A stretch of 64,000 nt of DNA from Bacillus sp. BP-3 (lineage in GTDB: Bacteria; Bacillota; Bacilli; Bacillales; Bacillaceae_G). Each line of letters starts with the position of its first letter. Position 1 is the stretch's first letter. Positions 36,963-48,600 of this stretch are shown one piece after another. Location: NCBI RefSeq assembly GCF_028401955.1, contig NZ_JAQOTJ010000007.1, forward strand, positions 1 to 64,000, in the 5' to 3' direction. Under the pieces are notes generated by a model that was not told the origin of the DNA, made no database searches, and saw nothing but the letters and a program-made list of their open reading frames with translations. Position numbers and translations under genes: made by a program.

Positions 36963-37724
36963 TTAATATTTAGAAAAATTTGGTTTATTTTTTTGCATAG
37001 CTGAATGTAGGGATATTATAGATGGAAGATAAATAGTATGAACGTTTATTATGTCCTTTGTGCAAATACAGGCGGAGTAATCATCCTTAACGGTAAAACT
37101 ATTGAGTGTCCAATCTTCAATCTGAACATTTTTCAAATGAATATTTGGTGTTAGATATCCTGGGATACTATTTGGTGGCTTTTGAAATCCAGTTCCCTGC
37201 GCTTTTAAAATAGCTTCTTTTTGAGTCCAAAGATGATAAAATGCGTAAAGTTTTTCTGATTGATGGAACTTATGGAAATCTTCTAACTCTAGATCAGTCA
37301 TAATGAGGGAGCTAAGTTCGTTAGGATCGAGTGTAGGATTTATATTCTCAATATCAACACCAATAGTTTGGTATTGAGAGAAAGAAAAAGCTGCAATATC
37401 TTGAGAGTGTGAGAGATTAAATTGTATGTCTTGCTGATTTTGTAAGGGAGGTACGAACGGCTTGCCATATGAATTATAGTGTAGCTCAATGTCTTGCGGG
37501 TTTAGTCTAAGGTAGGAACTTAATAAAAGGCGTAAAATTCCGCGACAAGCGATAAAAGTTTCTTTGGACTTTTGATCCAGAAATTGATGTGCCCTCTGTT
37601 TTTCATCTTCTGAGAGGATACTTTTTAGTAGATAGGCAGAACTATCTAATTCTAATAGCCATAAGTGAATATTGGATTTAGATAAAGGTGGAACATGTTT
37701 TAAACAATGTTTTAGTATACTCAT
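36963..37724 (-). CDS. 4'-phosphopantetheinyl transferase, Sfp type
   Basis: A 253-residue Sfp-like enzyme that attaches phosphopantetheine from CoA to carrier proteins. Magnesium site Asp124 and Glu126 in IGVDIENINP, and the WTQKEAILKAQGTGF segment at about 166-180 with Trp, Lys, Glu and Lys at the family positions. The N-terminal substrate half (LSHSQDIAAF) is intact. It should activate the four T domains of the two NRPS proteins. AAGGAGAGG precedes the ATG. It is divergent from the antiporter gene and followed on its strand by the ABC operon promoter. Confidence 0.93.
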   Translation of the reverse strand: MSILKHCLKHVPPLSKSNIHLWLLELDSSAYLLKSILSEDEKQRAHQFLDQKSKETFIACRGILRLLLSSYLRLNPQDIELHYNSYGKPFVPPLQNQQDIQFNLSHSQDIAAFSFSQYQTIGVDIENINPTLDPNELSSLIMTDLELEDFHKFHQSEKLYAFYHLWTQKEAILKAQGTGFQKPPNSIPGYLTPNIHLKNVQIEDWTLNSFTVKDDYSACICTKDIINVHTIYLPSIISLHSAMQKNKPNFSKY

Positions 37725-37877
37725 TTTACCTCTCCTTGTAGTTTGTCTTCCCTTAACGTATTTGAAATAAATAAAGGAGTCAATATAATCCCTAATTTAT
37801 TGCGCTTTATACGGATGTCTAAAAAGTTGAGAAATATTACAATTTTGTTAGGTTAAAAAGAAGGGGGCGTATGTTAT

Positions 37878-39140
37878 ATGAAAGATTTGCACTTGTTTGT
37901 AACACTACTTTTTGTACTAGTAATAATTATTGCAGTATCTCGATTTGTAGGATACTTATGTTTGCGTATTGGTCAGCCGCGTGTTTTAGGGGAGATGATA
38001 GCAGGGGTTCTATTAGGTCCAACTTTGTTTGGAGCTCTTGCCCCAGATTTACATGCAATTCTATTTTCAGCCGATATCAAAATGATATTGTATATGCTTA
38101 GTAATCTGGGTTTAGCTCTTTACATGTTTTTGGTTGGTGCAGAACTTAATTTTGGAGAGTTTGATAAGCGTTTTTATAAAAGTTCAGTTGCTTTAGCATC
38201 AGCGGGATTTATCACACCTTTTGTGTCTGGTATTTTCTTGGCACTACTATTACACGGTCAATTCTCAAAAGGAGGTAATTGGATACATTTCAGTTTGTTT
38301 ATTGCGATTGCTATTTCTATGACTGCTTTCCCAATGTTAGCCAGAATTTTTCAAGAGAGAAAACTTATGAATTCTAAAATTGCTAACATTACCCTGCTAG
38401 CGGCTAGCATTATCGATGCATTTGGTTGGATCGCACTGGCTATTGTAACGGCTCTAGTAACAACTGACTCGGTTAGAGGTGGTCTGATTGCTGCAGGAGG
38501 AGCAGTAGTTTTTATGTTAGTATTGCTAACCATTGTAAAGCCATTAGTAAATAAATTAGGGAAGCTAGTTGAAGAAAGGGGGACTTTATCGCAAGGTAAT
38601 ATAGGAATCATTCTTGTTCTTGTATTGAGTGCTGCGGCTATAACGGATTACATTGGTGTATATTCAGTATTTGGTGGTTTTATGTTAGGGGTTGTTATGC
38701 CAAAAAACCAAAAATTTCAAAGTGAACTTCGTTCGAAATTAGAGGATATAGTTGTAGTATTTTTAGTCCCTATTTTCTTTACTTATTCTGGGATTAATAC
38801 AAGTTTCTCAACTTTAAATTACTCTCTTTTCATTGCCTTTCTTGCTATTTTATTAATTGCTGTTGCTAGTAAATATGCAGGTTGTCTTTTTGTAATGAAA
38901 AGGATGGGATTTGGATGGAGGGAATCTTCTGCCATCGGTTCCCTTATGAATGCAAGAGGATTAATGGAGTTGATTGTTTTAAATGTGGGACTTGCTTATG
39001 GGATTATTCCCCAAGAGTTATTTTCTTTGCTGGTTTGGATGGCTATTATTACAACTGCTTTGGCAATGCCGTTATATAATCTTTCTTTCTCATTTAAGAC
39101 TACAACTAAAAAATTAAAACAACAGTTAAAAGCCAGTTAA
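37878..39140 (+). CDS. CPA2-type cation:proton antiporter
   Basis: A 420-residue membrane transporter with about 12-13 helices of the CPA2 (KefB/NapA-like) family. Motifs: RIGQPRVLGEMIAGVLLGPTLFG at about 31-53, LGLALYMFLVGAELNF at about 77-92, and helix SIIDAFGWIALAIV with the membrane Asp. Similar antiporters occur in several antibiotic clusters as resistance or export factors; monovalent cation/proton exchange is the family activity. GGGGG lies 10 bases before the ATG. Confidence 0.85.
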   Translation: MKDLHLFVTLLFVLVIIIAVSRFVGYLCLRIGQPRVLGEMIAGVLLGPTLFGALAPDLHAILFSADIKMILYMLSNLGLALYMFLVGAELNFGEFDKRFYKSSVALASAGFITPFVSGIFLALLLHGQFSKGGNWIHFSLFIAIAISMTAFPMLARIFQERKLMNSKIANITLLAASIIDAFGWIALAIVTALVTTDSVRGGLIAAGGAVVFMLVLLTIVKPLVNKLGKLVEERGTLSQGNIGIILVLVLSAAAITDYIGVYSVFGGFMLGVVMPKNQKFQSELRSKLEDIVVVFLVPIFFTYSGINTSFSTLNYSLFIAFLAILLIAVASKYAGCLFVMKRMGFGWRESSAIGSLMNARGLMELIVLNVGLAYGIIPQELFSLLVWMAIITTALAMPLYNLSFSFKTTTKKLKQQLKAS

Positions 39141-39196
39141 ATATTTTTAATTATTAGAATCTTACAAAAATAAAACATATATAGGAGTTGTTGGAA

Positions 39197-40747
39197 ATGA
39201 ATAAACTTATTCACGATGTAGTAATTATTGGTGGGGGACCTGGTGGCATACAATTGGCATTAACTTATAAAGAATTATGTATAGAACAAGGAAAAGAGCC
39301 TAATATGGTAGTTCTTGAAGCCGCTCATGAGGTGGGACATTCATTTAGTAAATTCCCAGTTCATGGTAATTTAATCAGTAACAATAAGTTATATTCAGGG
39401 AAGCCTTATAAGAGTCGTTATGCAGAACGCTTCGATTGGAATAGCTTAATTACAAAAGATAAAGATATTTTAATGCGTAATTATAGCGTGGACTTTTATC
39501 CCCGTCGAGAAACTGTCGTTCAAATGTTAGGGGATTTAGTACGTAAGTATGAGTTACCGGTTCAATATGATACTCAATGGACAGGGACAAAAAAGAACGA
39601 CCAGGGTTTATTTGAAGTGGAAACGACAAAAGGAATATTTTTAAGTCGTACAGTTGTTGTGGCGACGGGACTAAAGCCGAGTAAGCCTGAGGTTGAAGGT
39701 ATTGAGATGGTTACAATGTATGAAGATATGAAACCAAAAGAATATTACCGTGATAAAAGGGTGTTAATTATTGGAAAAGGAAATAGTGGCAGTGAAAGTG
39801 CATTAGATATTTTAAATGAAGCAAATGTTATTATGTTAGCTAGTCCAACTCCGGCAAAATTAGCTTATCAAACACATTATGTTGGTAATCTTCGAGCTGT
39901 AAATTCTATTATTGCAGAGAATTATCAATTAAAACATCAGGCGGCTCTACTTGATTGTTACATTCAGAAAATTGAAAAAGTAGAAGGCGGATTTGACGTG
40001 ACTGTAGCATACGTACATGCCAATGGCGAAGTAGAGAAATTATTTTTCAATGAGATTGTTGCTGCAACTGGATTTGAAGCAAATATAGAATCACTTATTC
40101 AAGATTTTAAGATTAATATTCTTCATAAGAAATTTCCTTCTATTAATGGAGTATTTGAATCTACTGAAGTTGAAAATTTATATTTTGCAGGAGTACAAAC
40201 ACATGGTTTGGATTATAAAAGTACATCTACAAGTGGTTTCATCCATGGTTTCCGTTATAATTCTAAAATTCTTGCTCACCATCTAACTGAAAAATTAGGC
40301 ATAGCTGAAACGAGAACCAAGCCTGTGGAAGGTTGTATAGTAGAGCTAATTTTGGATGAATTGAATAATTCAGGAGAATTATGGCTTCAGCCTGCCTTAG
40401 TGGGACTATTATTACAAAATAAGAATGGTCAGTGGAAAGAAATGGGGCATCGTACATCACATGAATTCGAAGGTATGGAAGTAGAAGAAGGTGAAGTATT
40501 TGTATTTGTAACCCTTGAGTATGGAGATATTCATAAGTTTCAGGAAACTTTAAACATTCCACGTGTTCCAGGTGACGCTTCTCAAAGTGTTCATATTCAT
40601 CCAGTTATTCGTGTGAAAACAGAAGGAGATATCCAAGAAAACCATTTAGAAGAACACTTAGAATCACGTTTTGATAAAGAAAAGTATGTTCCTTTCATTA
40701 AAGGAATTATTAATCAAATAGAAGTTGTACATGCGATAAATAATTAA
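39197..40747 (+). CDS. Flavin-dependent oxidoreductase (FMO/OSGIN-like)
   Basis: A 516-residue two-dinucleotide-domain flavoprotein: FAD motif GGGPGG at about residues 12-17, NADPH motif GKGNSGSESA at about 195-204, and ATGFE near 291. The C-terminal 160 residues (from about 365) are an added domain I do not recognise. Resembles flavin monooxygenases and pyridine-nucleotide disulphide oxidoreductases of unknown substrate. In the island it is the likely oxygenating (hydroxylating or N-oxidising) enzyme. ATG 39197 is 9 bases from TAGGAG; an in-frame TTG at 39188 touches that site. Confidence 0.8.
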   Translation: MNKLIHDVVIIGGGPGGIQLALTYKELCIEQGKEPNMVVLEAAHEVGHSFSKFPVHGNLISNNKLYSGKPYKSRYAERFDWNSLITKDKDILMRNYSVDFYPRRETVVQMLGDLVRKYELPVQYDTQWTGTKKNDQGLFEVETTKGIFLSRTVVVATGLKPSKPEVEGIEMVTMYEDMKPKEYYRDKRVLIIGKGNSGSESALDILNEANVIMLASPTPAKLAYQTHYVGNLRAVNSIIAENYQLKHQAALLDCYIQKIEKVEGGFDVTVAYVHANGEVEKLFFNEIVAATGFEANIESLIQDFKINILHKKFPSINGVFESTEVENLYFAGVQTHGLDYKSTSTSGFIHGFRYNSKILAHHLTEKLGIAETRTKPVEGCIVELILDELNNSGELWLQPALVGLLLQNKNGQWKEMGHRTSHEFEGMEVEEGEVFVFVTLEYGDIHKFQETLNIPRVPGDASQSVHIHPVIRVKTEGDIQENHLEEHLESRFDKEKYVPFIKGIINQIEVVHAINN

Positions 40748-41345
40748 GAAAAAGGGGAGTGTGATTTTACTTTTTAGTAGATAACATAAAAAAATTATGC
40801 AGTCAGCGTACGTTGATACTTGAGTGACAAACTGATTGAGCTTAGATTGAAATGGATCTTAATTATAGTAAATATAATCTTTAATGATTTGTTTTAACTT
40901 AAATTCTGAGCTCACTTGTCATAGTTACAAACTATTCGTTTTGAGGAGTTAAGTTCAATATAGGCGTGATCAAGGCAGTTTTCTTTGCAAGAGAGACTGC
41001 TTTTTACGTCACATGTTTCTAAAATTTTGTTGTACGGCTAAGGTGTATGAACGTAATGTAGTCTTTTTAAATAGAGAAGTACTTGATAGCGTTTGAGGAT
41101 ATACCATTACGTCTAGTTTGAATTTTCTAGTATAGAATTCAAATGGTTGCCCCTTTTCGTGAAAGAGCTATCATTTCAAAGGCTCAGTACTTGTGCCATT
41201 TGTTGTTTTTTTCTTTTTGAATATTGAGTCAAAATCTTTGTTATTACTACAGTTTTCTATTTTTTAAAGGTTGCGGAGAATACGGATGTGGTTATACGTA
41301 CAGCTTTGTAGAATAATATTTAATTCAAAGTAAAGGAGATTATCA
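40748..41345. other. 598-base leader region of the NRPS operon
   Basis: No gene seen. Near 40975-41005 GCAGTTTTCT pairs with AGAGAGACTGC before TTTTT, a likely terminator of the oxidoreductase gene. Near 41118-41150 TTTGAATT and AATTCAAA form an inverted repeat. The large operon starting at 41346 must be driven from here; no strong consensus promoter stands out (TTGAAT near 41216 with a poor -10). Regulation by an activator is possible. Confidence 0.45.
40975..41006 (+). terminator. Probable terminator of the flavin oxidoreductase gene
   Basis: GCAGT with TTCT pairs with AGAG and ACTGC, followed by TTTTTA. Moderate stem with a central mismatch. Confidence 0.5.
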
Positions 41346-42587
41346 ATGGGGAAGCGTGTAGTAGTAACAGGTATGGGCGTCATTACGCCAATTGGCAATG
41401 ATGTGGAATCCTTTTGGCATAATGTGCTCCGTGGTGTAAGTGGAGTAGCGTATATAAGCTCTTTTGATACAGAAGGTTATACAACAAAAATAGGTGCAGA
41501 AGTGAAGGGATTTGATCCAAGACTCTACTTTAATTCTAAAGAGATTAATCGTATGGATAAGTTTGCACAATATGGGGTAATAGCTGCAAGGCAAGCTGTT
41601 GAAGGAGCAAAATTACCTATAGGTAAAATTAATCCATACCGTATTGGGACTATGGTAGGTTCAGGGGCAGGTGGTATGCATATGCTCATGAAAAATTATA
41701 AGAAATTCTTGGAGAAAGGGCCAAGAGGTATAAGTGCTTACTTAGCATCAGGAATGACAATTAATGCTACATCAAATGAAATTGCTATTCGCGTAGGTGC
41801 AAAGGCAAAGAGTGGAGCATTTGTAACTGCTTGTGCAACTGCAGCCACTTGTATTGGTGAAGGAATGCGAGCCATAAAGCATGATGAGGCTGATGTCATG
41901 ATTGTTGGGGGGACAGAAGGGGACTTTACTCCAATTGATGTAGCCTCTTTCTCCAAAATTAAGGCGCTTTCTACTAGGAATGATGCTCCTCAAGAAGCGA
42001 GTCGACCATTTGATAAAAATAGAGATGGCTTTGTAATTGGTGCAGGAGGAGGCGTGTTAGTTCTGGAATCGGAGGAGTTTGCTAAGAGAAGAGGAGCGAC
42101 GATATTAGCCGAATTGGCTGGATATGGAACGACGACAGATGCTTATCATATGACAGCGCCAGATAGTAAAGGTGAAGGGATACTAATGGCAATGAAACTT
42201 GCGCTAAAAGAAGCTGGCTTGAAACCGAATGATTTAGACTATATCAATGCTCATGGAACAAGTACGAGACTTAATGATTATATTGAAACAATGGCTATCA
42301 AAAAATTGATGGGGGATCACGCTAAGTTAGTTCCAGTTAGTTCTATTAAGTCTATGACTGGTCACCTGCTTGGAGGTGCCGGGGCTGTGGAGTTAATTGC
42401 GAGTATTCTAGCTCTACAAAATGATATTGTTCCTCCAACAATTAATTATACGGAACCGGATGAAGGGATGGATTTAAACTATGTGCCTAATGAGGCGCAA
42501 GTACACAAGGTTAATGCAGTAATGAGTAATTCATTTGGATTTGGCGGACATAACGCTTGTCTTGTTGTAAAAAAATATAATGGATAA
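41346..42587 (+). CDS. Free-standing FabF-type ketosynthase
   Basis: A 413-residue beta-ketoacyl synthase. The catalytic triad is present: Cys163 in TACATAAT, His303 in NAHGTST and His340 in TGHLLGGAGA. It starts MGKRVVVTGMGVITPIGND and ends SNSFGFGGHNACLVV, a complete family protein. No acyl carrier, acyltransferase, ketoreductase or dehydratase gene lies in the window, so it would have to use the fatty acid synthase carrier protein, or an NRPS T domain. It is first in the operon, 15 bases before NRPS1. A decayed paralogue lies at 25147. Confidence 0.92.
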   Translation: MGKRVVVTGMGVITPIGNDVESFWHNVLRGVSGVAYISSFDTEGYTTKIGAEVKGFDPRLYFNSKEINRMDKFAQYGVIAARQAVEGAKLPIGKINPYRIGTMVGSGAGGMHMLMKNYKKFLEKGPRGISAYLASGMTINATSNEIAIRVGAKAKSGAFVTACATAATCIGEGMRAIKHDEADVMIVGGTEGDFTPIDVASFSKIKALSTRNDAPQEASRPFDKNRDGFVIGAGGGVLVLESEEFAKRRGATILAELAGYGTTTDAYHMTAPDSKGEGILMAMKLALKEAGLKPNDLDYINAHGTSTRLNDYIETMAIKKLMGDHAKLVPVSSIKSMTGHLLGGAGAVELIASILALQNDIVPPTINYTEPDEGMDLNYVPNEAQVHKVNAVMSNSFGFGGHNACLVVKKYNG

Positions 42588-42602
42588 AACAAGGGGGATT
42601 AA

Positions 42603-45600
42603 ATGAACAGAATAGCAAGAAGAACTAGAGAGAATAACGTAGAAAGTTTTTTGAACATGGATTTATGCATCCATGAGCTAATTGAGAAACAAGTTGAATT
42701 AACGCCTGAAAGAACAGCGGTTATTTTTGAAGGAGAAGCTCTTTCTTATAAACAACTGAATGAAAGAGCAAACCAATTGGCTAACCTTTTAATTCAAAAG
42801 GATTTAGAACTTGAAGCACCAGTGGGAGTGTGCATGGAACGTTCTTTAGACTTGGTAGTTGCATTATTAGGGATTTTGAAGGCTGGAGGTGCGTATATAC
42901 CTTTGGATCCGTCATACCCAAAACAAAGGTTGGAGTATATGCTTGAGGATTCTAGGCCATCATTTATTATTTCGACAAAAGATAAGAATGAATTATTTAT
43001 ATCATCTTTAAATCAAGAAAAATGTATTTTTTTAGACCAATGTGAAGAACTGGAGAATCAAATTAAAATCAACCCTAAGTCATCAGTAAAACCCGAAAAT
43101 TTAATGTATATCATATATACATCCGGTTCGACCGGTAATCCTAAAGGTGTAATGAATACACATGCTGCTCTTAATAATCGTCTTCAGTGGATGCAAAAAG
43201 AATTTTCCTTAGGAGACATGGACCGTATTTTGCAAAAAACGCCTTACAGTTTTGATGTTTCGGTATGGGAGTTTTTCTGGCCATTGCTTTCTGGGGCAAC
43301 TCTAGTAATAGCAAAACCAGAAGGGCACAAAGACCCAAATTATCTTATGAAAGTGATTGAGGAGTATCAAATCACAACGGTTCACTTTGTACCATCTATG
43401 CTACAAATCTTTTTAGATGCTTGGGAATCAAAACAACATCAAACGTCTTTAAAAAGAGTTATCTGTAGTGGAGAAGCACTAACTAAGTCGATGGAACAAA
43501 CATTTTTTCTGAAAATGGGAAAAGTAGAACTCCATAATCTATATGGACCAACTGAAGCAGCTATTGATGTTTCTCATTGGAAATGTGATGGACTAGAATC
43601 AGGAAAGATGGTACCGATTGGATACCCTATTAGTAATATTCAGCTTTATATACTGGACGAGAATAAGGTACCCATTGAGGAAACAGGAATTAATGGTGAA
43701 CTGTATATTGGTGGAATAGGTGTTGCTAAAGGATACTATAACAAGCCGGAGTTGACAGATGAAAGGTTTATTAAGAATCCATTCAAAGATGGAGGAAAGT
43801 TATATAAAACTGGTGATATTTGTAGATTTCGTCACGATGGTGCAATTGAATATGTGGGAAGAAGCGATTTTCAGGTTAAAATTCGTGGTATAAGAATTGA
43901 ATTGGGGGAAATCGAAGCTATTATTGAGCGCCTTCCCCATATTAAACAGTGCGTTGTAGCTACGTTTTATGAAGAGAATCATACATACTTATCAGCTTAT
44001 ATAACGTTAGTTGAAGGGAAAGAATGGAATGAAGAGGAGACGAGAATAGATGTTGGAAAGTTACTTCCTGAACACATGGTCCCATCGTTTTTTGTTCAAC
44101 TAAAAACCTTACCTTTATCCCTTAATGGAAAGATAAATCGAAACGATCTACCGAATCCAAAAATCTTACGCATTATTGAAGAAAGTGAAAAGCCTGTAAC
44201 TACTACAGAGAAATTTATCGCTAATTTATGGGGAGAACTTCTTAAGTTGGACAAGGTAGGCCTTAATGAATCGTTTATCAACATAGGGGGGAACTCTTTG
44301 TTTGCCGCAAGGTTTGCTGCTCGGATAAAAGAAGATTTAAATATTTTTATAACATTGCAACATCTATTTGAATATCCAACTGTTCGTAAGATTAGTGAAT
44401 TTATTGAAGAGCAAAAATCTGATTCAGAGCAGATAGAATTAATTCCAAGTGTCACATCTAATACCCGTATGAATCTTTCATATTCACAAAAAAGACTGTG
44501 GTTTATTAATGAACTAGAAGGTTTAAATTCTTTATATAGTTTGCCGAATTATATAGAGATCGAGGGAGACTTACATGTTAAGTCGTTGGAAAAAGGTTTA
44601 AATGAGGTAATACAACGACAGGAGATTTTAAGAAGTAATTTCTTTTCGGGAGATGGAGTACCGTATCAGATAATTAATTTTAATAAAAATTGTGTTTTGA
44701 ATGTGATTGATTTATCTGCACATGGTGAAGAAAATGGAATGATAGAAGCAATAAAGGAAATGAAAGATGATGCTGCTATTCCATTTAACCTTGAGATAGA
44801 TCTATTATATCGCTTTAAACTATTTAAAATTAATAAAAAACGACATATTTTATATTTTAATATGCATCATATTATCTCAGATGGCTGGTCTCATAATGTT
44901 TTTAAAACAGAATTATTTGAATACTATAAAAAAAGTATTGATTCAAAAATGCTTAATAAAGAAGAGAGAATTCAATACAGTGATTATATTGCTTGGCAGA
45001 ATAATTTGACAAATAGCCCTTTATATAAGAAGCAACTGACTTATTGGAAAGAAAAATTATCTACTGAGGCACCTATTATTCAATTAGCTGCAGACCAGAG
45101 AAAAATCCCCTCTGGTAATTATGAAGGGAATATAAATACGTTTAGATTCCCACATAAATTAATAGTTCAATTAGAGCGAATATGTAAAAAACAAAAAAGT
45201 ACATTATTTATGGCTATGCTCTCTCTATACAAGATTTTCCTATATCGTCTCTCTTCTGAGAATGACTTGGCTGTAGGAATACCTGTCGCTGGTCGTAATC
45301 ATCCAAAATTGGAGGAGTTAATAGGTTTCTTTGTTAATACGTTAGTTATTCGCAATAGAATTGAAGAGGGGATGTCATTTGAGGATATATTACAGATTGT
45401 TCGAAAATCATCAATTGAAGCATTTTCTAATAGTGATGTACCGTTTGAACAGGTTGTAGAGGAGGTTCAACCTCAGCGATCTGTACACCAAACACCATTA
45501 TTTCAATATATGTTTGCTTTTCAGGATTTTTCTCCTTCATTAGTAGAAGTTCCACATTTAAATGTTAGTGAACCAGTACTTATTCATAACGGAACAGCTA

Positions 45601-48600
45601 AATTTGATTTGACTTTATTTATTGAGAAGGACGTTAATGGCTATTATGGAAAGTGGGAATATCGAACTGATGTTTTTAGTGAAGAAGCGATTGAACGTTT
45701 TACAAATGTCTTTTTAAATTTACTTTCTGCTGTTATTAATTATTCTGATTTTCCTGTGGAGCAGCTTTCATTACTTACAAAACAAGAAGAAGAACTTTTA
45801 ATTAAAGGGTTTAATCCTACAAAGAATAAGTTTCCTACTGTTTGTTTGCATGAACTTTTTGAGCAACAAGCAGTACGTACACCTGAATACATTGCAGTGA
45901 AGTATGAGGGGCAGCAACTAACATATAGGGAGCTGAATGAGAAAGCTAACAAACTGGCTCATTTTCTCAAGGATAAAGGAGTTAAGCCGGATACACCAGT
46001 TGGGCTACGAATTGATCGTTCTTTAGAACTTGTTGTGGCAATGTTAGGAATTCTAAAGGCGGGTGGAGCGTATCTTCCAATTGACACGGAACTTCCAGAA
46101 AATCGTGTGTATTCGATACTTAGCGATGCCAATGTATCGCTATGTTTAACACAGAAATCACGGGTAGCTTTACAAAGTCCAGGCATTGAATACATGGAGT
46201 TTTCTTTGCTTGAAAGTAATTTCGATAATTTTCCAGATACCAAGCCGCATGTTACGTTAAATCACGATCATCTTGTATCCGTATACTATACATCAGGATC
46301 TACTGGAAAGCCGAAAGGAGTCAGTAGTACACATAAAGGATGGGTAAATAGAATGAACTGGATGCAAAATAAGCATCAGTTAAAGGGGAAAGAGGTGGTT
46401 CTACAAAAGACTACTTTGACATTTGATGATGCTGCAGTAGAATTTTTTTGGCCGTTGATGGTTGGTGGAACTATTGCGCTTATTCCAAAAGATACACATA
46501 AGGACCCTAGTAGTATCATACATTATGCAATTCATTATAAGGTTTCGGTGTTACAATTTGTCCCTAGCATGCTACAAATGGTGCTGGATTTGATTACACC
46601 AGAACAAAAATTATTATTATCCAATTTAAGAATAGTTGTCTCAAGTGGTGAAGCTTTAAAAGTGGAGCTTATTAATGAGTTTTATAAAAAAATGCCAGGT
46701 AATCTATTTAATTCATGGGGAGCAACAGAGGTATCAATTGATTCTACGTGCTTTGATTGCCAACCAGTTTGTAATCAATTTTCAGAAATTTCTTCAGTAG
46801 GTAAAGCGATCGATAATAACCGTGTTTATGTGCTTGATCGTTACTTGAAGCCAGTTCCTCTCGGAACTGTGGGTGATTTATACATTGCCGGTATTGGTTT
46901 AGCTAGAGGGTACCTGAATAATCCTGAACGAACAGCAGAGGCTTTTATTTCAGATCCTTTCTATCCAGGAGAATCTATGTATCGGACAGGGGATAGAGGA
47001 TATTTGCAATCCAATGGAAATATTATGTTCGTTGGCCGAGAGGATAATCAGATTAAACTGAGAGGTATGCGTATTGAACTTGGAGAAATTGAAAACACCC
47101 TGAGAATGTTAAAGAGTATAAAAGAAGCAGTAGTGATAGTAAAGAAGATGGATTCTGATATTCAGCATCTAGTAGCATATTACACAATGGAACAAGGTAA
47201 TACGGATCCTTGGTTTATAAAGCAAGAATTGCAACAAGTCCTTCCTGATTATATGGTACCAAGTTACTATGTGGAGTTAGAAGATTTTCCACTTAATGCA
47301 AATGGTAAGATTGAGCGAAATAACCTTCCAGATCCTTCAAAGGAACATTTAGTAATTAACTCTCAATTTATAATGCCAAGAACTCAAGCTGAGAGGAAGA
47401 TGGAGAGTATTTGGATTCGAAGATTAGGGCTAGAACGAATTGGTATTCAGGACAACTTCTTTGAACTAGGGGGCCATTCGCTACTTGCTGTACAAATTAT
47501 AGCGGATATTAATAGAGAATTTAACACTAATATGCAGGTTAAGATGCTATTTGAGAACCCTACTATAGAGGGAATAAGTAGTAAGGTTCAAGGGAGATGT
47601 GAAATAGGTGCACGTAAAAACCCTATCCATAAGGTTGATCGAAGTAAACCAATTCCTGTATCAGACGCTCAAAAGCGGATTTGGTTTCTAAATAAATTAA
47701 ATCATGACACTAAATACAATATGCCTCTTGTATTGAAATTTAGTGGCTTAGTAGATGAGATAAGGTTGAATCATTGTATTAATCAACTCATAGCTAGACA
47801 TGAATCTCTGAGAACGGTATTTGTCGAGAAAGAAGGAGTTCCATATCAAAGAGTACTACCTCAAGTAAGTATTTCCTTACAGAAAAAATATCTAGAAGGA
47901 AGTGATTTGCAAGGGATTATTCAAGAGGAATTACAGCAAACATTTAATCTATCACAGGCTCCTTTAGTGAGAGGAAGTTTAGTGAGAAGCCGTAAGGAAG
48001 ATACATTAATTCTAGTATTTCACCACATTATATGTGACGGTTGGTCATTGACTGTTTTAAAAGATGAACTCCTTCGTCTTTACATGGGTGAAATGAAATT
48101 GTTAATAGAAGAGCCAACTCAGTATCCAGATTATGCTGTTTGGCAAATGAAACAGCAAAAAGAACAGGATTATAAGGAGCAAGTTTTATATTGGAAAGAA
48201 AAATTAGCTGGTCCTATCCCTTTGCTACAATTACCGATAGATAAACAAGTAAATGACCTTAAACAGAAAAATTATACGATTCATAAGGTGCTCGATAGAA
48301 AACTCTCAAAGAGAATCAGGTCATTTAGTAGAGAACAAAAGGTAACAACATTTATGTATTTTTTGACTGCATTTAATATGTTATTGGGTAAGCAGTCAGG
48401 ACAAAAAGAAATAATTGTAGGAACGCCAGTTATAAATCGGAAATTAGAAGAGCTATCAAGTTCAGTTGGACTATATTTAAATACCTTACCATTGAAAGCT
48501 GATATCAAAGAAGATATAACATACCTTGAGTTATTACAACAGATGAAGGAAGTTGTTATAGAGGCTTTTGAGAATCAAGATATCTCGTTTGAGAAGATTG

